DNA of 64,000 nt from Leadbetterella lacustris (lineage in GTDB: Bacteria; Bacteroidota; Bacteroidia; Cytophagales; Spirosomataceae): NCBI GenBank assembly GCA_965234335.1, contig OZ248424.1, positions 372,001 to 436,000 of the forward strand, given 5' to 3'. The notes under the pieces are model-generated. The model had not been told where the DNA came from. It saw only the letters and a program-made list of their open reading frames with translations, and did no database searches. A program made the position numbers and the translations under genes. Of the stretch, positions 33,231 to 41,790 are shown piece by piece; the first letter of the stretch is position 1, and each line of letters begins with the position of its first letter.

Positions 33231-34262
33231 ATGGCCGGATTTTTTAGTTTCCTTACTAGCGATATTGCTATAGATTTAGGTACCGCCAATACCTTAATTA
33301 TATATAAAGACCAGATAGTGGTAGACGAGCCGTCGATCATCGCTTTGGACAAGGTATCTGGCAAAGTGCTTGCTATTGGTCACAAAGCCATGCAAATGCA
33401 CGAAAAGACCAACGAAAACATTAAAACCATCAGACCCCTTAAAGACGGAGTGATAGCTGACTTTACAGCTGCCGAGCTTATGATCAGAGGTTTGATTAAA
33501 ATGATAAATACAGGACGAAATTTGTTTTTCTCTCCGTCGCACCGTATGGTTATTTGTATTCCTTCTGGTATAACCGAAGTAGAAAAAAGAGCCGTTAAGG
33601 ACTCCGCTGAACACGCAGGTGCCAAAGAAGTTTATATGGTACACGAACCTATAGCCGCAGCAATAGGTATCGGCATTGACATCGAGCAGCCAAACGGATC
33701 AATGATTGTGGATATCGGTGGTGGTACAACAGAGATTGCTGTTATAGCACTTTCAGGTATTGTATGTGAGTCTTCCGTTCGAATTGCTGGTGATTTGTTT
33801 ACAAGGGACATTGTTGACTACATGCGTAGAGAGCACAATTTGCTTATCGGCGAGCGTTCGGCTGAGTTTGTTAAGATACAAGTGGGTTCTGCATTGCCAG
33901 ACCTTGAGAATCCACCTGCTGATATTGAGATCCGAGGACGCGACTTGATGACCGGAATACCAAAAGAAATAAAAATAACTTATAGTGAAATTGCTTACGC
34001 TTTGGATAAATCAATTTCGAAAATTGAGGAAGCCATCATGAGAGCACTAGAAATGTCTCCTCCAGAGCTTTCTGCGGATATTTATGAAAACGGTATCTAC
34101 CTAACTGGTGGTGGTGCATTGCTTCATGGTCTTGACAAGAGATTGGAACTTAAAACTAAACTACCTATTCACGTTGCTGATGATCCCTTAAAGGCTGTTG
34201 TGAGGGGTACAGGTGAAATACTGAAAAATCTTGATAAATATCTGGCGGTATTGGTTCAGTAA
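33231..34262 (+). CDS. mreB: rod shape-determining protein MreB
   Basis: 343-residue actin homologue polymerising under the inner membrane to guide lateral wall synthesis. DLGTANTLI (residue 15 on) is the phosphate-1 motif, VDIGGGTTEIAVI phosphate-2, and LTGGGALLHGLD the adenosine motif. IPSGITEVEKRAVKDSAEHAG is highly typical. Followed by a hairpin terminator and then mreC-mreD. Confidence 0.98.
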   Translation: MAGFFSFLTSDIAIDLGTANTLIIYKDQIVVDEPSIIALDKVSGKVLAIGHKAMQMHEKTNENIKTIRPLKDGVIADFTAAELMIRGLIKMINTGRNLFFSPSHRMVICIPSGITEVEKRAVKDSAEHAGAKEVYMVHEPIAAAIGIGIDIEQPNGSMIVDIGGGTTEIAVIALSGIVCESSVRIAGDLFTRDIVDYMRREHNLLIGERSAEFVKIQVGSALPDLENPPADIEIRGRDLMTGIPKEIKITYSEIAYALDKSISKIEEAIMRALEMSPPELSADIYENGIYLTGGGALLHGLDKRLELKTKLPIHVADDPLKAVVRGTGEILKNLDKYLAVLVQ

Positions 34263-34290
34263 TTTTCTTTTTTAAAAAATATTTTATTAG

Positions 34291-34328
34291 GGTATCCATT
34301 CATAAATAATTTGGATACCTTTTTTTTA
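34291..34328 (+). terminator. terminator or attenuator between mreB and mreC
   Basis: GGTATCCA (34291-34298) pairs with TGGATACC (34312-34319) and is followed by a run of T residues. It lies 28 nt after the mreB stop and 14 nt before the mreC start, so it should reduce mreCD transcription relative to mreB unless it is read through. Confidence 0.75.
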
Positions 34329-34341
34329 AATATAACGATTC

Positions 34342-35193
34342 ATGTCTCAACTATTCGGAATATTATATAAAATTAGGCATTTTTTCATGTTTCTGTTTTT
34401 ACAGATAGCATGCTTTTACTTAATTTCGAAAAACAGTGTTTATTGGGACGTCACTTTCTTTAATACCACCAATACTGCGGTGGCCAAATCACTTAAGGTT
34501 TCTCAAAATGTAAGGGAGTTTATGAATCTGGGCAAAGTTAATGATCAGCTAGCAGCAGAAAACAAAAACCTAAGAGAAGAACTTTCGAAATCTCACGAAT
34601 TGGTGGCCTTGAAAGAAATTGGATATAAACCCGATTCTATGATGGCCGGTAGGTTTAATTTTTTGGTGGCGAAAGTAATCAGCAGCACCGAGAACCTCAC
34701 TGACAACTATATCACCTTAGACAAAGGTACCAAAGACGGTATAAAACCAGGCATGGGAGTTATTTGTCCGCAAGGAATAGTTGGACAAGTAATGTCTTGC
34801 AATGAAAACTTCTCGCGTGTGTCTTCAATACTTCATTCCAATTTTCAAGTTTCTTCCGAAATTCTAAGCAAAAAACTAAGAAAAGAAGAATTAACTGCAC
34901 TTGGTATCGGTAAATGGGGTGGCACTAACCCTCGAATCATTGAACTCACCACGGTAGATAGATTTAAGCCTGTTAGCAAAGGCGATAGTGTCGTCACCTC
35001 CATGCAGAACTCCATATTTCCGCCGAAAATCATGATAGGCAGAATCAGCAAAATTTCGGCATCGCCTAGCGAGGCTTTTTTTGATATAAACGTAAGGCTT
35101 ACTACTGATTTCTCAAGTTTGGTTTACGTATATGTGGTAAACAACAAACTAATGGATAAGCAGAGTCAAGTAGAAGCAAAACTAGTTAATTAA
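34342..35193 (+). CDS. mreC: rod shape-determining protein MreC
   Basis: 283 residues: one N-terminal membrane segment (FFMFLFLQIACFYLIS), a coiled-coil region (LAAENKNLREELSKSHELV) and the periplasmic beta-barrel domain (YITLDKGTKDGIKPGMGVIC, GIVGQV). Scaffold linking MreB to wall enzymes. The mreD GTG follows its stop without a gap. Confidence 0.95.
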   Translation: MSQLFGILYKIRHFFMFLFLQIACFYLISKNSVYWDVTFFNTTNTAVAKSLKVSQNVREFMNLGKVNDQLAAENKNLREELSKSHELVALKEIGYKPDSMMAGRFNFLVAKVISSTENLTDNYITLDKGTKDGIKPGMGVICPQGIVGQVMSCNENFSRVSSILHSNFQVSSEILSKKLRKEELTALGIGKWGGTNPRIIELTTVDRFKPVSKGDSVVTSMQNSIFPPKIMIGRISKISASPSEAFFDINVRLTTDFSSLVYVYVVNNKLMDKQSQVEAKLVN

Positions 35194-35712
35194 GTGAAAA
35201 GTCAATCGTTATTTAAAATTATAGGCACCATTGCATTGTACTTGTTTCTGCAGGTATTTATAGTACGCAATTTGGTATTTTTTGAGGTAGCATTTTGTTT
35301 TGTATATGTCTCAATTATATTATTTTTACCAAGTAATACCCCCGTTTCTGTTGTACTTTTAATCGCTTTTCTCACTGGATTATCCGTTGATTTATTCTAC
35401 AATACAGCGGGCTTGCATGCTTCCGCAAGTTTACTTTTGGCTTTTTTAAGAAATTATATTATCAAAGTGCTATTCCCAACCAAAGGTTTGGACAACGAGC
35501 TTCTTATTTCGTTAGAAGGGATGGGCATGGAAAGGTTCATCAGATATATCATAATTCTTACCTTCATTCATCACTTTTATTTATTTTTCCTTGAAGCGGG
35601 CTCGCCCAAATATTTCCTAAATACATCGCTTAAGGTAGTTGCAAGTGTTATGTTTACCTCGGTGGTAACATTTCTACTTCATGTATATTTCAAAAGTCTT
35701 CAAAATTCTTAA
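35194..35712 (+). CDS. mreD: rod shape-determining protein MreD
   Basis: 172-residue integral membrane protein with about five hydrophobic segments and the GLSVDLFYNTAGLHASASLL region typical of Bacteroidota MreD. GTG start directly after the mreC TAA, implying translational coupling. The third gene of the shape cluster. Confidence 0.88.
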   Translation: MKSQSLFKIIGTIALYLFLQVFIVRNLVFFEVAFCFVYVSIILFLPSNTPVSVVLLIAFLTGLSVDLFYNTAGLHASASLLLAFLRNYIIKVLFPTKGLDNELLISLEGMGMERFIRYIIILTFIHHFYLFFLEAGSPKYFLNTSLKVVASVMFTSVVTFLLHVYFKSLQNS

Positions 35713-35715
35713 TAA

Positions 35716-36903
35716 ATGCAGTTTTTACGGTTTGGTGTGTGCTTGATGGTATTGGGTTTGTTGGCAAACTGTAATAAAAACGAAAAAAAGCAGGACCAAC
35801 AGAAGCCGTTCGAGAAAATTCTGACGGAGCAAGAAATTAAAAAAATCAAGAAAGAAATCAATGCGGTCTATAAAACACAACTTATTTCGGCTTTGATAAA
35901 CAAAAAAGTTAAGGCTGGATTTAATGGAAGTATATTGGTAGCACAGAAAGGAGTAGTTTTATATGAAAATGCTTTTGGCTTCTCTAAAGATACTATTCCA
36001 AACACCAAGGACTCCAAATTTCAGCTTGCTTCACTTTCCAAAACTTTCACGGCGGTGGCTGTCATGAAAATGGTACAAGAAGGACAAATAGGACTCGATA
36101 ACACCGTTAAAGATTACTTCCCAAATTTTCCTTACGATGGCGTGAGTATAAGAAGCTTGCTTTCTCATAGGTCAGGCCTACCGTATTATCAATACGAGTT
36201 TGACCTGAAAGTTAGAACTGAAAAGATATATCCGAGCAACCAACAAATTATGGATTGGTTTGCGGCGGCAGTTCCCACTCCAAAACCCTTAAATCAGCCA
36301 GATCATTTTTTCTCCTATAACAACACCAACTATGCTGTACTTGCTGCATTAGTTGAAAAAGTTTCAGGCAAGTCATTTGATGATTACCTCAAAGAAAAAT
36401 TACTTCTGCCAGCGGGTATGACCAACACGTTTACGGGTGTTTCGAAAAATCCGTTGCTCAATGTCAATAAAACGATAGGATACCAAAATGGAAGAAAACT
36501 AGAAAAGGATTTCTATGACGATATAATGGGTGACAAGGGCATTTATTCTACCACAGGAGACCTGCTAAAATGGTACAATGTCTTGAAATCAGAGAGTATT
36601 CTTAGCAAAGAAAACCTGCGAGAAATGTACACACCTAGGAGTTTTGAACATCCTGGATTAAGAAATTATGGTTATGGTTTTAGGCTATGGGTCAACGAAT
36701 TGCAACAAACAGAATACATATATCACACAGGTTGGTGGAAAGGCTATAATACTATCATGTTTTTTGATTTGAGAGAAGATTTTGTAGTAATTTTGTTGAG
36801 CAATAAGTACAACAGAGACGTTTATAACGTTAAAGAAATCGTGAACGTATTACACGGAAGAGAAAAACAAAGTACTTTAGAAGAAAATATTTTGGATCAA
36901 TAA
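35716..36903 (+). CDS. serine hydrolase (beta-lactamase/penicillin-binding class C fold), lipoprotein
   Basis: 395 residues. A lipobox (GLLANCNK, Cys at about 20) marks a membrane-anchored lipoprotein. The PF00144 domain shows SxxK in LASLSKTF near residue 105, YxN in SYNNTNY near 201 and HTG in YHTGWWKGY near 337. Members include D,D-peptidases and esterases; its place 3 nt after mreD makes a role in peptidoglycan turnover reasonable but unproven. Confidence 0.85.
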   Translation: MQFLRFGVCLMVLGLLANCNKNEKKQDQQKPFEKILTEQEIKKIKKEINAVYKTQLISALINKKVKAGFNGSILVAQKGVVLYENAFGFSKDTIPNTKDSKFQLASLSKTFTAVAVMKMVQEGQIGLDNTVKDYFPNFPYDGVSIRSLLSHRSGLPYYQYEFDLKVRTEKIYPSNQQIMDWFAAAVPTPKPLNQPDHFFSYNNTNYAVLAALVEKVSGKSFDDYLKEKLLLPAGMTNTFTGVSKNPLLNVNKTIGYQNGRKLEKDFYDDIMGDKGIYSTTGDLLKWYNVLKSESILSKENLREMYTPRSFEHPGLRNYGYGFRLWVNELQQTEYIYHTGWWKGYNTIMFFDLREDFVVILLSNKYNRDVYNVKEIVNVLHGREKQSTLEENILDQ

Positions 36904-36918
36904 AGATTAACCAAATCA

Positions 36919-38238
36919 ATGAAAAAGTATGTCATTTTGCTTGCAGTAGTATTTATAACTGCCTGTAAATCCAAAACTGCCCAAGAGTACGGCAAGATTA
37001 CTGATAATCCAGAGTTTATACACGATGCCTACGAAAAACTTACCGACGTAATCATCCATGACATTTTTTCGCCCCCGGTTTCTTCCAGAATATATGCCTA
37101 CGCAACTATAGCAGGCTACGAAGCATTGATACCAGGTAGTTCAAACTACCAAACTACAGCAGGACAATTAAACGGTTTAACGGAATTTCCAAAACCAGAG
37201 ACAGGAAAAGAATATTGTCATTCATTAGCTAGCGTAAAAGCCATAATGACCATTGCCCGTACTTTAACTTTTACGGTCACAAAATACGACGATTTCGAAA
37301 AAGAGACTTATCAGAAATTCAAAGATGCAGGTGTTCCGTCAGATGTTTACGACAGATCCATGGTATTTGGAGAAGAGATTGCAAAGCATGTTTTGGCATA
37401 TTCAAAAAAAGATAATTACCTACAAACTAGAGGCTTAAGATATTCGGTAAAATCAACGGGCGACAAATGGGTACCCACACCTCCACAATATGCCGATGCC
37501 ATGGAGCCTTACTGGCCAACCATCAGGACATTGGTAATTGATTCAGCCGGTCAATTTCAGCCAGCCCCAGTTATTCCATTCTCAAAAGACCCAAACAGTG
37601 CTTTTAGAAAAGAATTAAAGGCCGTTTACGAAACCGTGAATAATCTTACGCAAGAGCAAAAAGACATTGCTTGGTTCTGGGACGACAACGCCTTTGTGAT
37701 GAACGTGCAAGGCCATGTAATGTTTGCTAACAAAAAAATGACCCCAGGCGGACACTGGATGGCAATAACTAGAACGGCCTGTCAACAAACCAACAAGAAC
37801 ATTTATGAGGCTCAGGATGCCTATCTTAGAGTTTCGATTTCATTATTTGATGCCTTCATAGCCTGTTGGTATGAAAAATATAGAACCGAAAAAATAAGAC
37901 CTGAAACAGTAATTAATGCCGACATGGACCCTAAATGGATGCCGTTCTTACAAACTCCTCCTTTTCCAGAGTACACCTCAGGACATAGTACAATATCAGC
38001 GGCATCTGCCGAAGCACTAACCGCTTGTTTTGGCGACAATGTGGCTTTTACAGATTCTACCGAATTTAAATACGACCACGGGGTTAGAAAATTTACTTCC
38101 TTTAGAGAAGCCGCAAAAGAATCATCCATAAGCAGGGTCTACGGAGGGATTCACTATTTATCGGGCTGTGATGAAGGCAACAAAGCTGGCACAAAGCTAG
38201 GCCAGTATATATCAGGCAAACTAAAAACCAAGAAATAA
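36919..38238 (+). CDS. vanadium haloperoxidase / PAP2-like lipoprotein
   Basis: 439 residues with a lipobox (VVFITACKS). The phosphatase/haloperoxidase motifs are all seen: KYRTEKIRPET near 320 (Lys, Arg), PEYTSGHS near 350 (Ser-Gly-His) and ISRVYGGIHYLSG near 405-416 (Arg, His). These bind vanadate or phosphate. The catalytic-pocket sequence alone does not separate a haloperoxidase from an acid phosphatase. It follows the serine hydrolase by 15 nt and may share its transcript; a weak hairpin with T run follows. Confidence 0.85.
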   Translation: MKKYVILLAVVFITACKSKTAQEYGKITDNPEFIHDAYEKLTDVIIHDIFSPPVSSRIYAYATIAGYEALIPGSSNYQTTAGQLNGLTEFPKPETGKEYCHSLASVKAIMTIARTLTFTVTKYDDFEKETYQKFKDAGVPSDVYDRSMVFGEEIAKHVLAYSKKDNYLQTRGLRYSVKSTGDKWVPTPPQYADAMEPYWPTIRTLVIDSAGQFQPAPVIPFSKDPNSAFRKELKAVYETVNNLTQEQKDIAWFWDDNAFVMNVQGHVMFANKKMTPGGHWMAITRTACQQTNKNIYEAQDAYLRVSISLFDAFIACWYEKYRTEKIRPETVINADMDPKWMPFLQTPPFPEYTSGHSTISAASAEALTACFGDNVAFTDSTEFKYDHGVRKFTSFREAAKESSISRVYGGIHYLSGCDEGNKAGTKLGQYISGKLKTKK

Positions 38239-38252
38239 CCAATCAAATATAG

Positions 38253-38279
38253 AGCCCTGCAAATGGGCTTTTATTTTTT
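38253..38279 (+). terminator. weak terminator after the haloperoxidase-like gene
   Basis: AGCCC (38253-38257) pairs with GGGCT (38265-38269), followed by TTTATTTTTT. The stem is short, so partial termination or read-through into the acyltransferase gene is possible. Confidence 0.5.
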
Positions 38280-38291
38280 AAAAAAACAAGA

Positions 38292-39125
38292 ATGATTTAT
38301 ATTATTGTTCGTCAGTTCATCCGATTTGTTTTACGATTTTTTATAAAGAAAATTGAAATTAATGGATTGGACAATTTACCTAAAACGGGGGCAGTTATGC
38401 TTACTGGCTTTCATCCAAACTCTTTCCTTGACGCACTCGTCATAAATTGTACAGTGGACAGGCCAATATGGTCTCTGGCACGTGGAGATGCTTTCAAAAA
38501 ACCATTGGCTCGTAAAATTCTTTCTAAATTCTTTATGATGCCCATCTACAGAATATCTGAAGGAAAAGAGTATTTGGGTAAAAATGACGAAACATTTGAG
38601 CGTTGTTCGGAGATTTTTAAGAACAAAAGTCAAGTACTGATTTTCAGCGAGGGACTTTGCACCAATCAAACCGAGCTGCTGCCCTTAAAAAAAGGTACAA
38701 GTAGATTGGCGATGCAAACTTGGATGTCAGGCACAGAAATGGTAATCGTGCCTGTGGCTGTTAACTATTCTGAATATGCCAAAGTTGGTAAAAACATCAG
38801 GCTAAACTTTGGCCCTGCCATAAAACAAACAGACTTTGAGGAATTGGCGATGGACGGAAAAGCAATTAAAACTTTTAACGAAAAACTCACTGCAGCTCTA
38901 AACCAATTGATTACTCGAGACTTCGTCAAACCTACTTTTGGAAGTTCATGGTTTTTTTACCTAACCTATGTTTTACACTATCCCGTGCATCTGTTATTAA
39001 ACACATTTGTAAAATCAAAAACCAAAGGCACCGTTTTTTATGATTCTATTTACTTGGGATTTTTGCTCGTTGCCCTACCTATATATTGGCTGCTGTGTTA
39101 TTTTATTTTGACAAACATATTCTAA
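38292..39125 (+). CDS. lysophospholipid acyltransferase (PlsC-like)
   Basis: 277 residues. GFHPNSFLDALVI near residue 40 is the acceptor-side HP(N)xFLD form of the acyltransferase motif common in Bacteroidota. FSEGLCTNQTELLPLKKGTS provides the EG motif and P/K segment. Hydrophobic segments at both termini indicate membrane attachment. Probably acylates lysophosphatidic acid or a related glycerolipid. Followed after 9 nt by the EamA transporter. Confidence 0.85.
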   Translation: MIYIIVRQFIRFVLRFFIKKIEINGLDNLPKTGAVMLTGFHPNSFLDALVINCTVDRPIWSLARGDAFKKPLARKILSKFFMMPIYRISEGKEYLGKNDETFERCSEIFKNKSQVLIFSEGLCTNQTELLPLKKGTSRLAMQTWMSGTEMVIVPVAVNYSEYAKVGKNIRLNFGPAIKQTDFEELAMDGKAIKTFNEKLTAALNQLITRDFVKPTFGSSWFFYLTYVLHYPVHLLLNTFVKSKTKGTVFYDSIYLGFLLVALPIYWLLCYFILTNIF

Positions 39126-39134
39126 AGAAAACTT

Positions 39135-40046
39135 TTGAGCGAAAATTCTAAAAAAGGCATTTTGTATATGTTGGGAGCGGCTTTTTGCTTCTCCGTATCT
39201 GGTGCATGTACCAAGGTGTTGGGCAAACGCATCAGCTCTGTAGAATTGGTGTTTTTTCGAAATATCATCGGGGTTCTTTTTGTACTTTTCACTATTTACA
39301 AACGTCCCTTGGTTCAGGTGGGTGGCAAGTTAAGCCTTTTGATTTTTAGAGGAGTGATTGGAACATTGGCACTCTATACTTTCTTTTTTAGTATCACAAA
39401 AATCGGCCTGGCAGAAGCCATTACTTACCAACAATCCTACCCTATTATTCTGGCTTTGTTGGGTGGGTATTTCCTCAAAGAAAAACTAGATCTTAAAAAC
39501 TGGTTGGCGGTATTTGTCGGCTTTGCAGGTATTTGTTGCATATTTTTGCCACAGTTTAAAATTGACATCACTTCTATCAAATACCACACTTTTGGCCTCG
39601 CAAATGCCATAATGACCGCACTTGCCTACATGAGTATCAAGCAATTAAGTGGTTATTATGACTCCCGCTCTATTGTCTTATCCTTTATGTTTTCGGGTAT
39701 AATATTGCCCATAGTATCCATGATTTTAGGGCATTACATTTATATAGACTCCTTAGCATTTTTGTTCGGAAGTTTCAATTGGCCAATGGGCATAGAATGG
39801 GTCTGGATTATTACGCTCGCATTATCTGCCTTGGTAGGTCAGATTCTCTTGACAAAGGCATTTACTTATGGCAATACCGGAGAGGTTTCGGCTATTGGTT
39901 ATAGCAATATTGTGTTTTCTATAATTTTTGGCGTTATACTTGGCGATCCCTTTCCGAATACCCTCAGCCTTTTGGGTATTTTACTTATTATAGCTTGTGG
40001 TGTTTATATTTCTTTTAGAAAAAATGCAGTAAAAACTGTAGAATAG
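39135..40046 (+). CDS. EamA/DMT family transporter
   Basis: 303 residues with about ten membrane segments in two EamA repeats (first repeat starts YMLGAAFCFSVSGACTKVLG; second around residue 150). FFRNIIGVLF and EAITYQQSYPIILALLGG are typical. TTG start at 39135, 9 nt after the acyltransferase stop, so probably one transcript. The substrate of such permeases cannot be read from sequence. Confidence 0.85.
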   Translation: MSENSKKGILYMLGAAFCFSVSGACTKVLGKRISSVELVFFRNIIGVLFVLFTIYKRPLVQVGGKLSLLIFRGVIGTLALYTFFFSITKIGLAEAITYQQSYPIILALLGGYFLKEKLDLKNWLAVFVGFAGICCIFLPQFKIDITSIKYHTFGLANAIMTALAYMSIKQLSGYYDSRSIVLSFMFSGIILPIVSMILGHYIYIDSLAFLFGSFNWPMGIEWVWIITLALSALVGQILLTKAFTYGNTGEVSAIGYSNIVFSIIFGVILGDPFPNTLSLLGILLIIACGVYISFRKNAVKTVE

Positions 40047-40256
40047 TTGTGGTTCGAGTTTTGAGATTCTTCCAGCAACCAAACCCACCAAAAAAAGAGA
40101 TTACGATATTCAGTAACAGTTTTAAAAGCAGTAAACTACATTTTATCCTAAAAAATGCATTAGCAAATCGGTTACAATTCGATGTTCCATTTTCTTCTAT
40201 TAGTTAAAAAAATAACCTCATCAATTGCTATCCTAGCGGTTAAATTTAACCTGAAA

Positions 40257-40622
40257 CTAAATTTTCTCCAAAACCTCTCTAGTAAATTCACCTTTGGAAT
40301 CTCCAGTGTTCAGTGTAGAAGCAGGTTCAAAGAGCATAATTTCCACCTCATTATCCGCCACAGGTCTGTGCTCTACACCTCTTGGAACTATTATAAATTC
40401 ATTAGGTAAAATTTCTACGGTTTTGTCTCTAAATTCCATTTTGAGTATACCCCTAATTACCAAAAACATCTCGTCTTCAATATCGTGTTTGTGCCAAACA
40501 AATTCGCCCAATAATTTTACCAATTTGATGTGCTGACCGTTGAGCTCTCCAACAATCCTTGGATACCAATAGTCATTGAAAAGCGAGAGTTTTTCTGTAA
40601 TATTTACTTTCTTTGTATTCAT
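40257..40622 (-). CDS. cupin domain protein
   Basis: 121 residues from the ATG at 40622 (MNTKKVNITEKLSLFND). A single cupin: EFVWHKHDIEDEMFLVIRG gives the metal-binding His pair and Glu, and PRGVEHRPVA the second His. The frame extends upstream to 40652, but that start would overlap the neighbouring gene. It begins 7 nt after the upstream stop and is likely co-transcribed. No specific substrate known. Confidence 0.8.
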   Translation of the reverse strand: MNTKKVNITEKLSLFNDYWYPRIVGELNGQHIKLVKLLGEFVWHKHDIEDEMFLVIRGILKMEFRDKTVEILPNEFIIVPRGVEHRPVADNEVEIMLFEPASTLNTGDSKGEFTREVLEKI

Positions 40623-40629
40623 GAACTCC

Positions 40630-41748
40630 CTATTTCTCAGTTTTTTGAACATTGATTTCCCTCAACTTCAAAAGCAAGGTTCGCTGTCTTTTTGGATTAA
40701 AATTGTCGTCGCTGATAACGTAAAGAATTCTGTGCCCATCTTCATCTTTTGCCCAAGTCATGCCCTCCATGTTGTCAGGTTTCAAGGCTTTATTTCGACC
40801 TAAAAACTCATTTTTTATGCTAAAATCAAAAATTTCCTGCTTTGATAGAAGATATCCTTCAGTAGGTATCGACGCCACAAATAGCTTCATAGTTACGAAA
40901 AACCCATCAAAACAGCGTTCCATTACCAACAGTTTGTCGGTGTCATAAGACAATATTTCTGTGATGCCATTGCCAAGACTGCCATTAATAATTTGTTCAG
41001 GTTTCAGGCAACTTTTTGACTCAAATGGATAATGAAACACTTTGCTTTTCGAAAAATCATAATTGTTTTTGGTGGAATCAAAAGGAGTTTGAAAAAAAGA
41101 AATGGTACCACTAGAACTTGACTCAAAAGTAAACCAAAGGCGGTTACGATCATCAAAACACAAACTTTCTATACCCCGATTGTCAGAGGTAAGCGAATTG
41201 TTGGTCATAGAAAACATCACCAAATTTATAGGCATACTTTTCTCATTTATGTAGCCAACACCGGTGGAATCATCTCTCTCGAAGGTATAAAACATCTTTT
41301 TTGTGAATTTATCAAACCGAATAGATTCGGCATTATCCACGCCAAAGAATCTGAAAGCTGACGAAACCTGAGATAAACTATCTATTTCAAAAATGTAAGA
41401 GTTTTGGTTCGTTTTTGAATTAAATGCCCGGTCAGAAACACCCAGCAGGGAATTATTGTATAATTCAATCCCAGATATTCCTCCAAATTTTACTTCTACG
41501 GGTAAAGCTGAAACCACTTCAGAGCTTAAGGTAAAAGAGGAATCCACTTTTATGAGTTCAAAGGTTTTGGTTGTTTGAGCAAAGGTTGATAAAGATATGA
41601 CTATCCACAAAATCAACGTATTACTAAGAAAATTGAGTTTTGTATTTAAAAATTGGACGCAAAAAACACAGATATCTATATCATCGATTTTTCCATAAAT
41701 TTCCTGAAAATCTGTGAAAATCTGTGTTTTTTTCAATATCTGTGTCAT
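40630..41748 (-). CDS. esterase-like activity of phytase family protein
   Basis: Up to 372 residues of the PF13449 phytase-like beta-propeller (KFGGISGIELYNNSLLGVSD, NRGIESLCFD, PDNMEGMTW, then VISDDNFNPKRQRTLLLKL at the end). The N-terminal 44 residues of the long frame are encoded by ACACAGAT-type intergenic repeat DNA and are not credible. The hydrophobic stretch ILWIVISLSTFAQ looks like a signal peptide, so the true start may be a TTG at 41616. Exported, function of the family not established. Confidence 0.75.
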   Translation of the reverse strand: MTQILKKTQIFTDFQEIYGKIDDIDICVFCVQFLNTKLNFLSNTLILWIVISLSTFAQTTKTFELIKVDSSFTLSSEVVSALPVEVKFGGISGIELYNNSLLGVSDRAFNSKTNQNSYIFEIDSLSQVSSAFRFFGVDNAESIRFDKFTKKMFYTFERDDSTGVGYINEKSMPINLVMFSMTNNSLTSDNRGIESLCFDDRNRLWFTFESSSSGTISFFQTPFDSTKNNYDFSKSKVFHYPFESKSCLKPEQIINGSLGNGITEILSYDTDKLLVMERCFDGFFVTMKLFVASIPTEGYLLSKQEIFDFSIKNEFLGRNKALKPDNMEGMTWAKDEDGHRILYVISDDNFNPKRQRTLLLKLREINVQKTEK

Positions 41749-41790
41749 CTATGTTCCATTATATTTAGGAGGCAAAATAGGATTGAAAAG

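Noticed and set aside
41640..41750. CDS start of the phytase-like protein at 41748
   Set aside because: The first 44 codons consist of ACACAGAT repeat DNA; a signal peptide begins after them, so the long N-terminus is unlikely.
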